From Protopterus annectens (Eukaryota > Chordata > Ceratodontiformes > Protopteridae): a DNA stretch of 64,000 bases. The stretch is from contig NC_056744.1 in NCBI RefSeq assembly GCF_019279795.1, positions 1,511,059,940 through 1,511,123,939 of the forward strand, in the 5' to 3' direction. The notes beneath the pieces were generated by a model. It was not told the DNA's origin, did no database searches, and was given only the letters and a program-made list of their open reading frames with translations. Made by a program: the position numbers and the translations under genes. Positions 46,041 through 55,254 of this stretch are shown in pieces; position 1 is the first letter of the stretch, and each line of letters starts with the position of its first letter.

Positions 46041-46078
46041 AGCCTCCGTGTAAGAGTTATAACTCTTACACAGAGGCT
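46041..46078. repeat. 38-bp near-perfect palindrome
   Basis: The half-site AGCCTC-C-GTGTAAGAGTTA is followed directly by its complement, with one mismatched pair (47/72). The inner 24 bases (46048-46071) are a perfect palindrome. A related imperfect palindrome follows at 46144-46166 (GTCTAACACGG and its complement). It could be two abutting transposon ends (see the candidate Harbinger unit). Confidence 0.9.
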
Positions 46079-46452
46079 GCAGTTAAACGGAGTGATGTCA
46101 GCATGCTTTGCATATTCATGAGAGCATGCTGAATCACACCTAAGTCTAACACGGTCCGTGTAAGACAGTAGGGGGCGTGTCCGTAGGTTGAGCCCTACAA
46201 GCGGACACACCCCCAGAAGTGTAAAAGTGCCCAAAGTAAAGAGTCCACGGAAATGTGAATAAACACAACACAACACATGCCCCCACAGGCTATGAACATA
46301 AAATATATATAAATGAACATGTTATTTTTTTTTTAAATTGTAAAGATGTTTAACCGTGAGTGCGCTCGTTTGCGCGGGTTTGCCCGTAGCGCAGCTACAG
46401 TTAGCAGTCAGTGGGAAAGCATATAAGAACTAAATATGCTAAATAAGCCAGG

Positions 46453-46527
46453 AAGCAATAGCGTAGTGGTAGAGATGTTGGCTGAAGAGCAGGCATTCAT
46501 GGTTCGAGCCCCCACAACACCAATTTT
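46453..46527 (+). ncRNA. tRNA-like sequence 1 (A and B box)
   Basis: TAGCGTAGTGGTAGAG resembles a tRNA D-arm/A box and GGTTCGAGCCC a T-arm/B box, at normal spacing. A loop CTGAAGA between them would give a GAA (Phe-like) anticodon. The acceptor stem does not pair well, so it is more likely a tRNA-derived repeat or pol III promoter than a true tRNA gene. Confidence 0.45.
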
Positions 46528-46664
46528 TTTTTTTTTCAAAATAAGCAGGAAACAAGTCCCTGACAAATATGTACACATAAAACCACAGTTTATGTAAAAT
46601 GTAATGAAATAGCCCATTTATATTGAAGACGTGAGGTAACAAAAGAAGAAAAAATGCCAGATGT

Positions 46665-46850
46665 GCTCATAGCTGAGCTACAGTTTAACAGAGTGAGTGC
46701 ATGTGCCCGTAGATGAGCAGTGGTTTAACTGGTGCAAAATGAGTGCCCGTAGCTGAGCAGTGGTCTAACACGCTAAATCTATGTGCCCCTAACTGAGCTG
46801 AGCGTAATATGCGTGCCGATAGCCAAATGAGGCTTAAACCAGCATATCCC
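46665..46850 (+). repeat. Short tandem repeats of 35-41 bp
   Basis: Five degenerate copies of GTGCCC(G/C)TAGCTGAGCAGTGGTTTAAC are spaced 30-41 bp apart. A further isolated copy is at about 46378-46410. Their origin is unknown. Confidence 0.6.
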
Positions 46851-46977
46851 GTTTGCGCTGAGCTGCGCACCGCGCAAACGAGCTAACCAACGGGCAACGT
46901 TGAGCAAGCCGTATCAAAACTGCCTTTACACAGACACACCCCTCAGCATGTCTAGACAGTCATGAAAAATAAAAAAG

Positions 46978-47045
46978 CAGTGGCTATGTTCGAACCCAGG
47001 ATACTATACACCATAGTCAAGGTACCAAACCACTAAGCCACGACA
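46978..47045 (-). ncRNA. tRNA-like sequence 2
   Basis: On the minus strand GTGGCTTAGTGGTTTGG (A box) is followed by GGGTTCGAACAT (B box). The ends GTGGCT and AGCCAC are complementary, as in an acceptor stem. Flanking GCGCAAAC(G/C)AGCTAACC is shared with copy 3. Likely a tRNA-derived repeat. Confidence 0.45.
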
Positions 47046-47144
47046 GCAGTACCTAGAAATGCAATAATAGCTAATATATAGGAATGAATACAAACTGGAG
47101 CATGACAATGCAGGTTTACTGAAGTTGATACAATTCCAAAATGG

Positions 47145-47183
47145 CCAATCACAGATATGTGCGGGAAAAACGGACTATATAAG
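47145..47183 (+). promoter_or_regulatory. CCAAT and TATA box of the SANT-like gene
   Basis: CCAAT (47145-47149, in TGGCCAATCAC) lies about 30 bp upstream of TATATAAG (47176-47183). A start site would be expected near 47205 and the ATG is at 47239, so the 5' UTR would be about 35 bases. Confidence 0.55.
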
Positions 47184-47238
47184 CTCCATAGGCGGGAATA
47201 CACCGCATAAACGATTGTAGAACTGACCTGCAGGCAGA

Positions 47239-47542
47239 ATGACAGGAGTAGGAGAGGGTAGTTGCTTCCGAGCACAGAGGTGGGGTGTTGAGAAGTCCAG
47301 GTACATGGTCTGGCTCCTAGTCCATAATCATGAGGCCCAACTCATGCAGGGCCAGGTCCTCTGGGGAGCATACAGGGCTGAGGCATGGGACCGGTTGGCT
47401 CATGATCTCACCAGTGCCACAGGGATTCCAAGGACTGGTGAGCAGGTCCGTCACCACCATGCGGACCTGAAGAGATGCAAGCAGGACCAACTGAACCTTT
47501 GGATCCAGGAGGCCTGGCAAACACCCAATGCCCCACTACTGA
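47239..47542 (+). CDS. SANT/Myb-like DNA-binding protein, exon 1
   Basis: From the ATG at 47239 the frame encodes about 101 residues. Residues 20-85 look like a SANT/Myb-like three-helix fold of the kind found in PIF/Harbinger accessory proteins and NAIF1-like proteins: MVWLLVHNHEAQLM (helix 1), AYRAEAWDRLAHDLTSATG (helix 2) and RTGEQVRHHHADLKRCKQDQ (recognition helix). Such proteins bind the transposon ends and bring the nuclease into the nucleus. The exon ends at a good splice donor, A|GTAAGT at 47543. CCAAT and TATA boxes lie just upstream. Confidence 0.6.
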
Positions 47543-47631
47543 GTAAGTAACATTTAATTATGTATGTAAGAAATTAAACTAGCTGATATTATGGAGATGT
47601 GTATTCCAATATTACTTCATTTATATTACAG

Positions 47632-47700
47632 CTGTAGGTGTCCGTTCTGCGAACCGCAGAGCCTATGGCGATAGGCTGGTGCGGTTGCACCACCAGGCAG
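47632..47700 (+). CDS. SANT/Myb-like protein, exon 2 (predicted)
   Basis: TTATATTACAG|CT and GGCAG|GTAAGT bound a 69-bp exon. It continues the frame of exon 1 (TVGVRSANRRAYGDRLVRLHHQA) with no stop and is a multiple of three. The basic composition fits a DNA-binding or nuclear-import segment. Exon 3 would follow in the same phase. Confidence 0.55.
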
Positions 47701-48928
47701 GTAAGTAATCCACTACCAGTAACTGTAAAGAAATATAAAAGTATGACAGTCAGCAAAAGAGTGCAGTGTAGTCAGTAAGGAATAAAATCTGCAAGTAACA
47801 GTGTGAAAGTGTATGCAAGTATTGCTTGATTACAAAAGTGTGTTTCAGCCTGTAAGTTTAACCAAAAAATGAAACTGTCTGACATATATTCTGAAATAAA
47901 AATGCCCTACCTGTAAGAAAATAGTACACAACCTGCAGCAGGCTGAAAAGTATAGCTGCAGAAGATTATGAAATCACATGTGTGAAATATATCCCTGTGG
48001 AAATACTGAAACATGACAGAAGTGAGACTGCTGGAAAGGATTGTAATAACTACTGGTAAAACATGTCAATAAAGCCTAGAAGTACCATCCTGAATAGTAA
48101 AATGAAAGCAAGTGAGAGAGTGTGAGAAAGTGTCATGAATCCAGCAATACAGTAGTAATAACCCCTGAATAAAGTATACTGCAGTCAAGAAAGAATGAAA
48201 TGCATGTGAGATTCAAAACCAAACAGCAAAATCTGTTCAAAGTGTTGCTGCATCTGGAATGTGTATCCCAAAATCTGGATATGTTGCTCTCAGTCTGCAA
48301 TATGCAGATAGGATGATTGTCTGATATACCAAACATCCACACTTGTCTACAGCTATATAAAGCAAATGTAGCATGATGATGTAGCTGAACAAAGCTAGAT
48401 ATGAATGTGTATGAAGAACCATAAAATGTATATTGATGTTGCAGTAACAGTCCTATCACCAAGTTGAAATAGTTATCATATAGGAAACTGTAGTTAGAAC
48501 AGTAGTGTGTCTATAACTGTAGCTATTAGAAATGTACAGCATATGTATTGTTATTCGAAGGTGTTAATATTACTTTCTTTACCCCACCCTATAACCACAT
48601 ATAACCCATTCCACGTGAAAATGGTATGTGCAATCACAATTAACACCCCTGGACGTTTGTCCTGTTGGGTCATATATATTTGCATGTCTGTTGATGCATC
48701 TGCCCTGTTCATACAGCCACACCTGATGGCCTGTTGCCATCAATTAACCCTGCATGTTGTTGGACTGTGTATTTCTGTTCAAATTATGCATGTGTTATGA
48801 ATGCTGTTCAATGGTGTGAATATCTGGGTGTTTGGTTAATGGGAATACTAATGCATGCTGTTACAACTAATTGTGAATGGTATTATATGTTACTAACCCA
48901 AACTGTCATGACATAATGCAAAACATAG

Positions 48929-49263
48929 GATGACAGGGAAGGCGGGTTCCAGCGGACCCACCTCTCCCACCTCAGCTGGCAAGTGCACCTGGCACTAGTG
49001 CCGAGTCCGGACCCTCCTCCGGTGGCCCTGTGCCACCTGTGGGTGGAAGCGCTGCAGGGGATGGGGCTCGCCCCCCCTCTACAAGTGTGGCCAGAGGAGA
49101 ACCACCACTCACCCTCCGTAGCGTCCGGACTGTGGTGTGTAAGGAGATTCGGGACTCTGTTTTCGAGCCCCTACGCCAGCTCGAGGCACGGGTGGTGCAA
49201 CTAACGGGCATGCCTGTTGCCCCGCCTACACAGCCCCCAGCACAGCCCCGTCCTGGGCAGTGA
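48929..49263 (+). CDS. SANT/Myb-like protein, terminal exon (predicted)
   Basis: The frame open from about 48934 to the TGA at 49261-49263 encodes a Pro/Ser/Gly-rich linker, then RTVVCKEIRDSVFEPLRQLEARVVQL, a likely C-terminal coiled coil, and a Pro-rich end. The best acceptor is at 48927-48928, about 30 nt after a perfect TACTAAC branch-point-like site at 48892, but joining there puts a TGA (48931) in frame. An acceptor at 48951-48952 keeps the frame but has a weak pyrimidine tract. Either the later site is used or the gene is broken. Confidence 0.45.
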
Positions 49264-49489
49264 AGGAACAGTGGCAACTGCCTATGGGTGGGGATATCAG
49301 TTCCACTGTTGCCATCTGTGGGCTCATGGGCTCTGGATATCCAAACCTCCGTCCCCGTCAATTGCGTAACCCTCCCACACGTGTCATACACCGCCCCTGT
49401 ATGCGTATTGTTTGTCTTGTCTGTTTACCTACCCAACCTACCTCCCCAGATGTACCGACTTCCGTCATCTGACATACCACTCTCACCTG

Positions 49490-49495
49490 AATAAA
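49490..49495 (+). promoter_or_regulatory. Polyadenylation signal AATAAA of the SANT-like gene
   Basis: AATAAA lies about 230 bp after the stop and runs into an uninterrupted A-run to about 49510. Confidence 0.55.
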
Positions 49496-49864
49496 AAAAA
49501 AAAAAAAAAAGGGCACTCTGTACCCACAAAAAAATTACGCCCCATACATAGCTGCCCATTCTGCACACATGTCTGCTGGACATGGAACCTATCAATTACA
49601 ATTGGCTGTACAACAAGTATTATTGTTGTCCTGACACCTCTCTCAGGGGTGGAAGGTTTCAAATGTCACACCAAATTACATACATATGCACAGCTGTTGC
49701 TGATGAAGAAATGGGCAGCTATGGGCCTTACCTAGATCCCTCCTGCACATCCCAAGCTTGTTTCCCTACTGTCTTACCCTCTTTGTGACCCCTTTTCACC
49801 ACTTTCCTGTCTCCCCATTTTCTTTTCTTTCAAAGAAAATAGCGGGTGTGTAAGAGTAAGCACG

Positions 49865-49954
49865 TTTAAGCAGTTGTAAGCGGGTGCGTGGAGCTAAACA
49901 CCAGTGCACATCGTGAGCTCGCGCAAACCAGCTAACCAGTTACAACTGCTTAAA
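49865..49954. repeat. 15-bp perfect inverted repeat (hairpin)
   Basis: TTTAAGCAGTTGTAA at 49865-49879 is complementary to 49940-49954. The pairing extends outward (GCAC/GTGC) with one mismatch. The loop holds a GAGCTCGCGCAAAC block similar to 46866-46882. Confidence 0.85.
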
Positions 49955-50009
49955 AGTGCCTTAGTCACTTTGATTGACAGGTCCTGTACTCAGTTCAAAA
50001 GCAAAATAA

Positions 50010-50085
50010 AATCCCACTGTCAGTCCCGAACCCAGGACATTGGAAACAGTAGTCTGCATGACTTACCACTAAGCCATGACTCTTA
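50010..50085 (-). ncRNA. tRNA-like sequence 3
   Basis: On the minus strand ATGGCTTAGTGGTAAG (A box) and GGGTTCGGGACTG (B box) are at tRNA-like spacing. The plus-strand upstream flank (GCGCAAACCAGCTAACC) matches that of tRNA-like copy 2, so the two are copies of the same repeat. Confidence 0.45.
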
Positions 50086-50099
50086 TACAAGAACATTGT

Positions 50100-51560
50100 G
50101 CTAAAATAAATATATCATGTAATAGTAGGAATGAATGTAAAGGGAATATAGATGTGTAGTACACAAAACATGCCATTTAGAATTACTATCAAAACTAGTG
50201 GATTTCCATAATAGTAGTGTGTGAACAGAAACAGCCATGCTAGTTGGAAGCTAGTAGGTAATAATGTCACTATAGCACCTTGCAAGCCACACACATACTC
50301 ACAGCAGGATAATCACTGCCCATACCCCACAACCTCTTACAGGAACACATCTGGACCAAGTAATAAAATATGTGGAGCAAAGGCCCAAAACCAGGGACAC
50401 ATTACAAATAATGTTACAACAAACGCAGACAGTTCAGAGAGTAACAGGGCCTGCACTTTGTGGGATGTTTGGAAGGGTATGCAGTCTGAAACTTGAATGT
50501 TTGTCACCATATTCTGACTTGAGCCCAGAGTGATTTGCCAGAAAAAGGTGTGCATGAGATATTGACCAAAATATGAGGCAGAAATGTGGACAACCTGCAA
50601 ATATCTGTACACATGACGGGTCTGACACCACCATATATGAATAGTTAAGAGCCTAGATATAGCAACAGTAAATGACTTATAGGGATGCCCCACAGACTCC
50701 ATGTGAAATGTACTAACAGTAGGCAGAAAGGTGTAACACATGCAATGGTAACTATGGAGTCCTGAAAGTATTCATCACTTGCATGGCAGAAAAAGTGTAG
50801 TAATACATATGCTCATGCTAACCCACAGTCACAACTGCAGCATACCAGACATTTTAATGGGTGTACCCCACTGATATGTACCATTCCATGAGGCACATAA
50901 CAGATGAACCTGAAAGTCTCTGGGGCCTGCTCAGCAGCATACTCAAATACCCTAATAGATGTCAAGGCCCACACCATGGCCAGACCACACTGCATGCTGT
51001 AACACCCTAGCAGATATAGCAAGCATTCCAAGGTGTGAATGTACATGGAAAATAGGAAAGCTACAGCAGCACACTACAGTCAGGACACCTAGCAGGCATA
51101 CAAGTAGTGACTGTAAAGGGCAACTATTGAAGCCTTAGCAACAAAGTGCAAGCAAAAGTGAAAGGAAAGCACACACACACACATTAACAGTAGTAGTAGT
51201 TGTAGGTGTCAGTGTACATACACAGTTAGTACAGGAAACTGGAGAAATGAATGGAGGAATGTTAATCTACAACACACCTGGAAATATGAGAGAGATACCA
51301 ACCTTTACACTCACAGAACATTGTCCACAGCATAACAGCATGGTCCCTGCCCTTAAAATCTGAAAGGGCTACGCCTATCTCACATACCTTTTTATAGCAC
51401 TGTTCTGAAATCACAGTGAGAACTGCAATCAGTACACAACTGGCTGCATGCAATTAGCAAATGCTGGCTAACAATTGGCGCAGAGGCCATCACATGGGCA
51501 TATGCAGATACCTACAAAAGTATGCTGTACTCCCAGTCCACACATGCAATACTTTCATTG
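50100..51560. other. No gene recognised
   Basis: Scattered ORFs on both strands look random. A short (AC)n lies near 51172-51182. No RNA gene or known repeat was identified. Confidence 0.45.
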
Positions 51561-51580
51561 CACCCTAAGAAGGACATGAG

Positions 51581-51593
51581 AGACAGACAGACA

Positions 51594-51629
<36 letters not shown>

Positions 51630-51630
51630 A
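51581..51630 (+). repeat. (GACA)n/(GA)n microsatellite
   Basis: Runs of GACA, then GA, then AGACAG units. Confidence 0.9.
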
Positions 51631-52075
51631 AATTGCAATTAAGCAGACACAAACAAATTGTTCAGCAACAGCCACCTGAAAGCTGACAACTGGGAAGTGG
51701 AGCAGCAGGACACAGAACCAGATGGCAACACAAGCAGCTGTGACAAACACAGGTAATGTAAAGTAATACTATAAAGGTCTACATACTGTGAACCCTCCAT
51801 ATGTGTCATTGGTCTGTATCCATAATGTATATGAAGATGTGTAAAGGGCAGGGGACATATAGCAACTATCAGTGAAGGCTGTACATACATTTGTATGTGA
51901 GAGCATCTATGTGCACATATCAATGTTGGTTGATTGTAGGTTGTAGTGCCATGTACAAAGTAGGTTTCACAGTTATGTATGTTTAGCAGTATGTTAGTGT
52001 GTGTATACAGTATGGTAGACAAACATGTTGATATACCTGTCTAACATATGGATACATATGTATGTCAACATATGC

Positions 52076-52078
<3 letters not shown>

Positions 52079-52147
<69 letters not shown>
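52079..52147 (+). repeat. (TA)n microsatellite, about 33 units
   Basis: A perfect TA run. Flanks are rich in ACATATG/ATGTATAC words. ORFs rich in Tyr/Ile across it are artefacts of the repeat. Confidence 0.95.
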
Positions 52148-52150
<3 letters not shown>

Positions 52151-52395
52151 GCATATATGTATACATACATAGAGAGAGAGATGTAGGAATACATAGACAG
52201 ATGTAGATAGAATATTGTACAAACATATATATGTAATGCACACATACAGATATAGATATATGTAGATACATATACATAGACAGACTGATCTGACTATCTA
52301 CAGGTATGACTGTATATGACGACCTTCAACACAGCCTGTCCCACCCTCTCTGTCACTCTCACCCCCTCTGTGCCCCCCCCTCTCATCTATAGCAA

Positions 52396-52439
52396 TATAT
52401 GTACATCAATATATATATATATATGTGTATATGTATACA

Positions 52440-52493
<54 letters not shown>

Positions 52494-52520
52494 GATGTAT
52501 CTATATACATATATATATAC

Positions 52521-52551
<31 letters not shown>

Positions 52552-52555
52552 TGTA
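52396..52555 (+). repeat. TA/TATACA and GA simple-sequence block
   Basis: (TA)n runs at about 52406-52420 and 52445-52487, then TATACA variants and (GA)n at 52535-52550. Confidence 0.9.
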
Positions 52556-53394
52556 TATAAATTCTGATTGAGTCACATGTGTACAGATGTATTGCAACAA
52601 GTGCCTGGTGACAAAGGCATGGAGTGAACACCAGTGTCAAAACCGGAGTACCATACCACATTCCAAATTACCTATACCAGTAACCACCAGATATGTTATT
52701 GGCTGCCCACCACTGCATGTGTCAGGGGTGAACAGGGTCATAAATGTGTACAATAGTGGCTAATGATATTCACAGTGGCACACTATCCTGGAATACCTGC
52801 ATGGTATGTGTCCATGGACATGGTGTGTCAGCTATGAACATGTAGGTCGATTACCCTCCACACCACATAATGGATGCCATGGTATGGACCTCACATGACA
52901 GCTACAGATATGGAGAAGGACACAGTGACATGTACAACACTGTGACAATGCACTCAAACACATTACCAAAGCACAGTGACTGACAACACCACAGAGTACA
53001 CATATACTACCCACATAGAGGTTATCACTCCCAGATTTACATATGTAAGTCACACCCATGACAGATGTCCAACAACCATAGTAACACCTCACACCATCCA
53101 CAACCTAAATGTCTGCTGTGTGTCATCCGTGCCACTGCAATAGAGTGCACATGTGGAGGTAAAAGTTCCTACCTACAGATAAGACATACCCTGCAATAAA
53201 CCAAACAGTGTTAAGAAGCAAGACTCCCCATGAGTACATGTCACACATACCCCTGCTGAATGTTAGTCAGATAGGTAATATGCCATATGAGTCACCCTAT
53301 GTAACTGTGTGACAGCAGCAGGTACCATCACACCACATGTGTCACAGTGGTCAGGGTAGCAGAACAGTACGCTGCTGTAGTCCCAGGGGCAATT

Positions 53395-53450
53395 GCATAT
53401 TGTATAGTATTGTATTGTAATGTAATGTATTGTGTTGTATTGTATTGGTA
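53395..53450 (+). repeat. (TGTAT)n-type microsatellite
   Basis: TGTAT/TGTAA pentamers are inserted directly at the 3' edge of the CR1-4 fragment. Confidence 0.8.
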
Positions 53451-54303
53451 TGTTGAGGTGCCTCCTTCGTGGAGTGGAACCACTGCTGCTGTGCCAGTGT
53501 GCAGGTACATATCCTGTAGTCAGGCTAGTGTTACATAGCACTTCTATATGTGTGTTTAGCTCCTGTCAGAGTTTATGTAGCATGCAACTGGAGATACCAT
53601 CAGGTCCCATTCATGTTGTGCATTCTGCTGTCCTGAGGGTGGCTCTCACCTGGACATCTGTGATGACAGGGAGGTTACAGTCAGCTGGGATAACTATGTC
53701 TTATTTTGGGGGAGAGGGCGGGGTGACACCCGCACTGAATCTGTCTGCCACAATGTTGTCAATATCTGTGGTGTCAGTGAAATATGTGTTGTTGTGTACT
53801 AATTATGGGCATAGAGGATGGATCCTGACCAGGTTGCTAACATAACTGAAGAAGGCCTTCTGGTTATCTGTAGTGTCCCGCTTGATTTCCCTCTCAAAGT
53901 TGCCCATGGATGTTTGTATGATGGAAAATAGATCCTTACTAGTGCTGCTCAGACATGCCCTCCCTTTATGGAATTATGCTTTGTCTTGCAGTAGCTTCCA
54001 TCTTCTGTAATACAATCTGTCTATGGCTGGGGTCCACCAGACAGGATGCTGTCCCTTTGTGGAGAGTGTCTTGGTCATATATGGGATTGCATGATCCATG
54101 CATTCTTGGAGATGTCTGTAGAAAGCAATTGTGTAGGGGTCAGCATTGTGGGTTGTATCTGCCACTGGCCCAGTGGGCTGAAAGGATACCATGTCACTGT
54201 TACAAAGTGTAAAGTTTGCATCTGTAATGTTATTCACTATAGTCGTTTGTGCTGGTGGTGGAGGTGGGATATGTATATCCAGGGCAATCAGTGTGTGGTC
54301 AGC
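53451..54303 (-). pseudogene. CR1-4 fragment (endonuclease end to RT start), decayed
   Basis: On the minus strand: DHTLIALDIHIPPP-like codons (about 54260-54300), MNNITDANFTLCNSDMVSF, HLQECMDHAIPYMTKTLSTKGQHPVWWTPAIDRL (53974-54237), and later LCNTSLTTGYVPAHW with PLHEGGTS (53451-53541). The order and wording match CR1-3. The fragment ends at the (TGTAT)n repeat before the catalytic RT motifs. Confidence 0.75.
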
Positions 54304-54613
54304 TCACAGTAGTTGATGATGTAGGCCATACAGTACCTAAATACAACCCCCCAGAGTGAGGAGGTGCTCTTGACCTGAATCAGTGTTCTGACTGCTGGGG
54401 TTTGGTAGTATGTCGTATGGTGTGTGCCAGGTACTGTTGCACAGTTGCTGGCTGAGCACTGATACCTGGCCATTTACATGTGTATCCACCAATAGACAGA
54501 CAGATGCTATATATGTGAGATATGTATTATCGTAACAGTCGAGTAGCATGTGTAGTATGTGTGCCAAATTCTGCTGACATATATTGATGATATCAGGTTA
54601 TTTTCTTTCTCAG

Positions 54614-54939
54614 GTACATGGCCCACCTGTGGAATCCCACCTGCCACAGCTGAGGATGAGAGAGATACACAGAGCCTGGTGCGGGGATTATGCAATACTC
54701 TTTTCCCGCACCAGCCAGGAATCAACAGGAGAGGAGCTGCACTGTGGCAAGACCTTGTCCATCCGGGTAAATGACATGAGGCACGCATAATAGGACATAT
54801 GAGCGGAGTGCGACATCACTGCAGTGATTTAATCAGACATGTCCGTCAGGCGTGCATCGGATATCCACAGGCAACAGGTGCGCCACAGGTGGTGGGAGTG
54901 GCTACATCCCCACTCACCAGACTGGAGGACTACTCATGA
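54614..54939 (+). pseudogene. Second SANT/Myb-like gene copy, frameshifted
   Basis: After a good acceptor (TTTTCTTTCTCAG ending 54613) the frame reads LVRGLCNTLFPHQPG, RRGAALWQDLVHPGK-stop. A second frame (54805-54939) reads GVRHHCSDLIRHVRQACIG, which matches the recognition helix VRHHHADLKRCKQD of the gene at 47239. A third frame bridges the two. The SANT domain is therefore present but broken by two frame changes. A possible donor is at 54767. Confidence 0.5.
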
Positions 54940-55254
54940 GTGTAGTGGCTCCAGTCCGTAACAACAACAACAGCAGCAGACATGCATTATGATGGAGGCT
55001 GGAGCCGCGCAACAGCAAGACGGTGAGCGATGCAGGTAATATGCCATATGTATAGTTGACTGTTGTGTACACTGGTAGTTAATGCATGTGTGAGGTGTGT
55101 CCTTGGTTTGTAGCTGTCACCATAGTATTTAATGTGCAAGTGTGATATCCTCAATATTAGCAGCTGACCTGTGGCGACTGTTGTACTACTAACCTGTATC
55201 ATACTCAGTAACAATGGCACAGTTGTGCCTGACGATGGTTTCTTCCGTCTGCAG

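Larger units (their letters stand above)
46063..49856 (+). mobile_element. Candidate PIF/Harbinger-type transposon carrying a SANT/Myb-like gene
   Basis: CTCTTACACA at 46063-46072 and its exact complement at 49847-49856 could be 10-bp terminal inverted repeats. Each is flanked by TAA (46060-46062 and 49857-49859), matching the TWA target duplication of PIF/Harbinger elements. Between them lie a SANT-type gene with promoter and polyadenylation signal, tRNA-like sequences and short tandem repeats. No DDE nuclease (HARBI1-like) frame is visible, so if real the element is non-autonomous. Similar sequence outside the right end (49865-50090) is a caution against these exact ends. Confidence 0.4.

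Noticed and set aside
46453-46527. Functional tRNA-Phe gene
   Set aside because: A/B boxes and a GAA loop are present, but the acceptor stem pairs poorly and related copies are dispersed, so it is kept as tRNA-like only.
50337-50741. 134-codon minus ORF as a possible membrane protein
   Set aside because: Hydrophobic by composition only, no start context, no homologous domain recognised, and no supporting promoter or splice sites.
51983-52661. Tyr/Ile-rich ORFs
   Set aside because: Produced by (TA)n and TATACA simple repeats.
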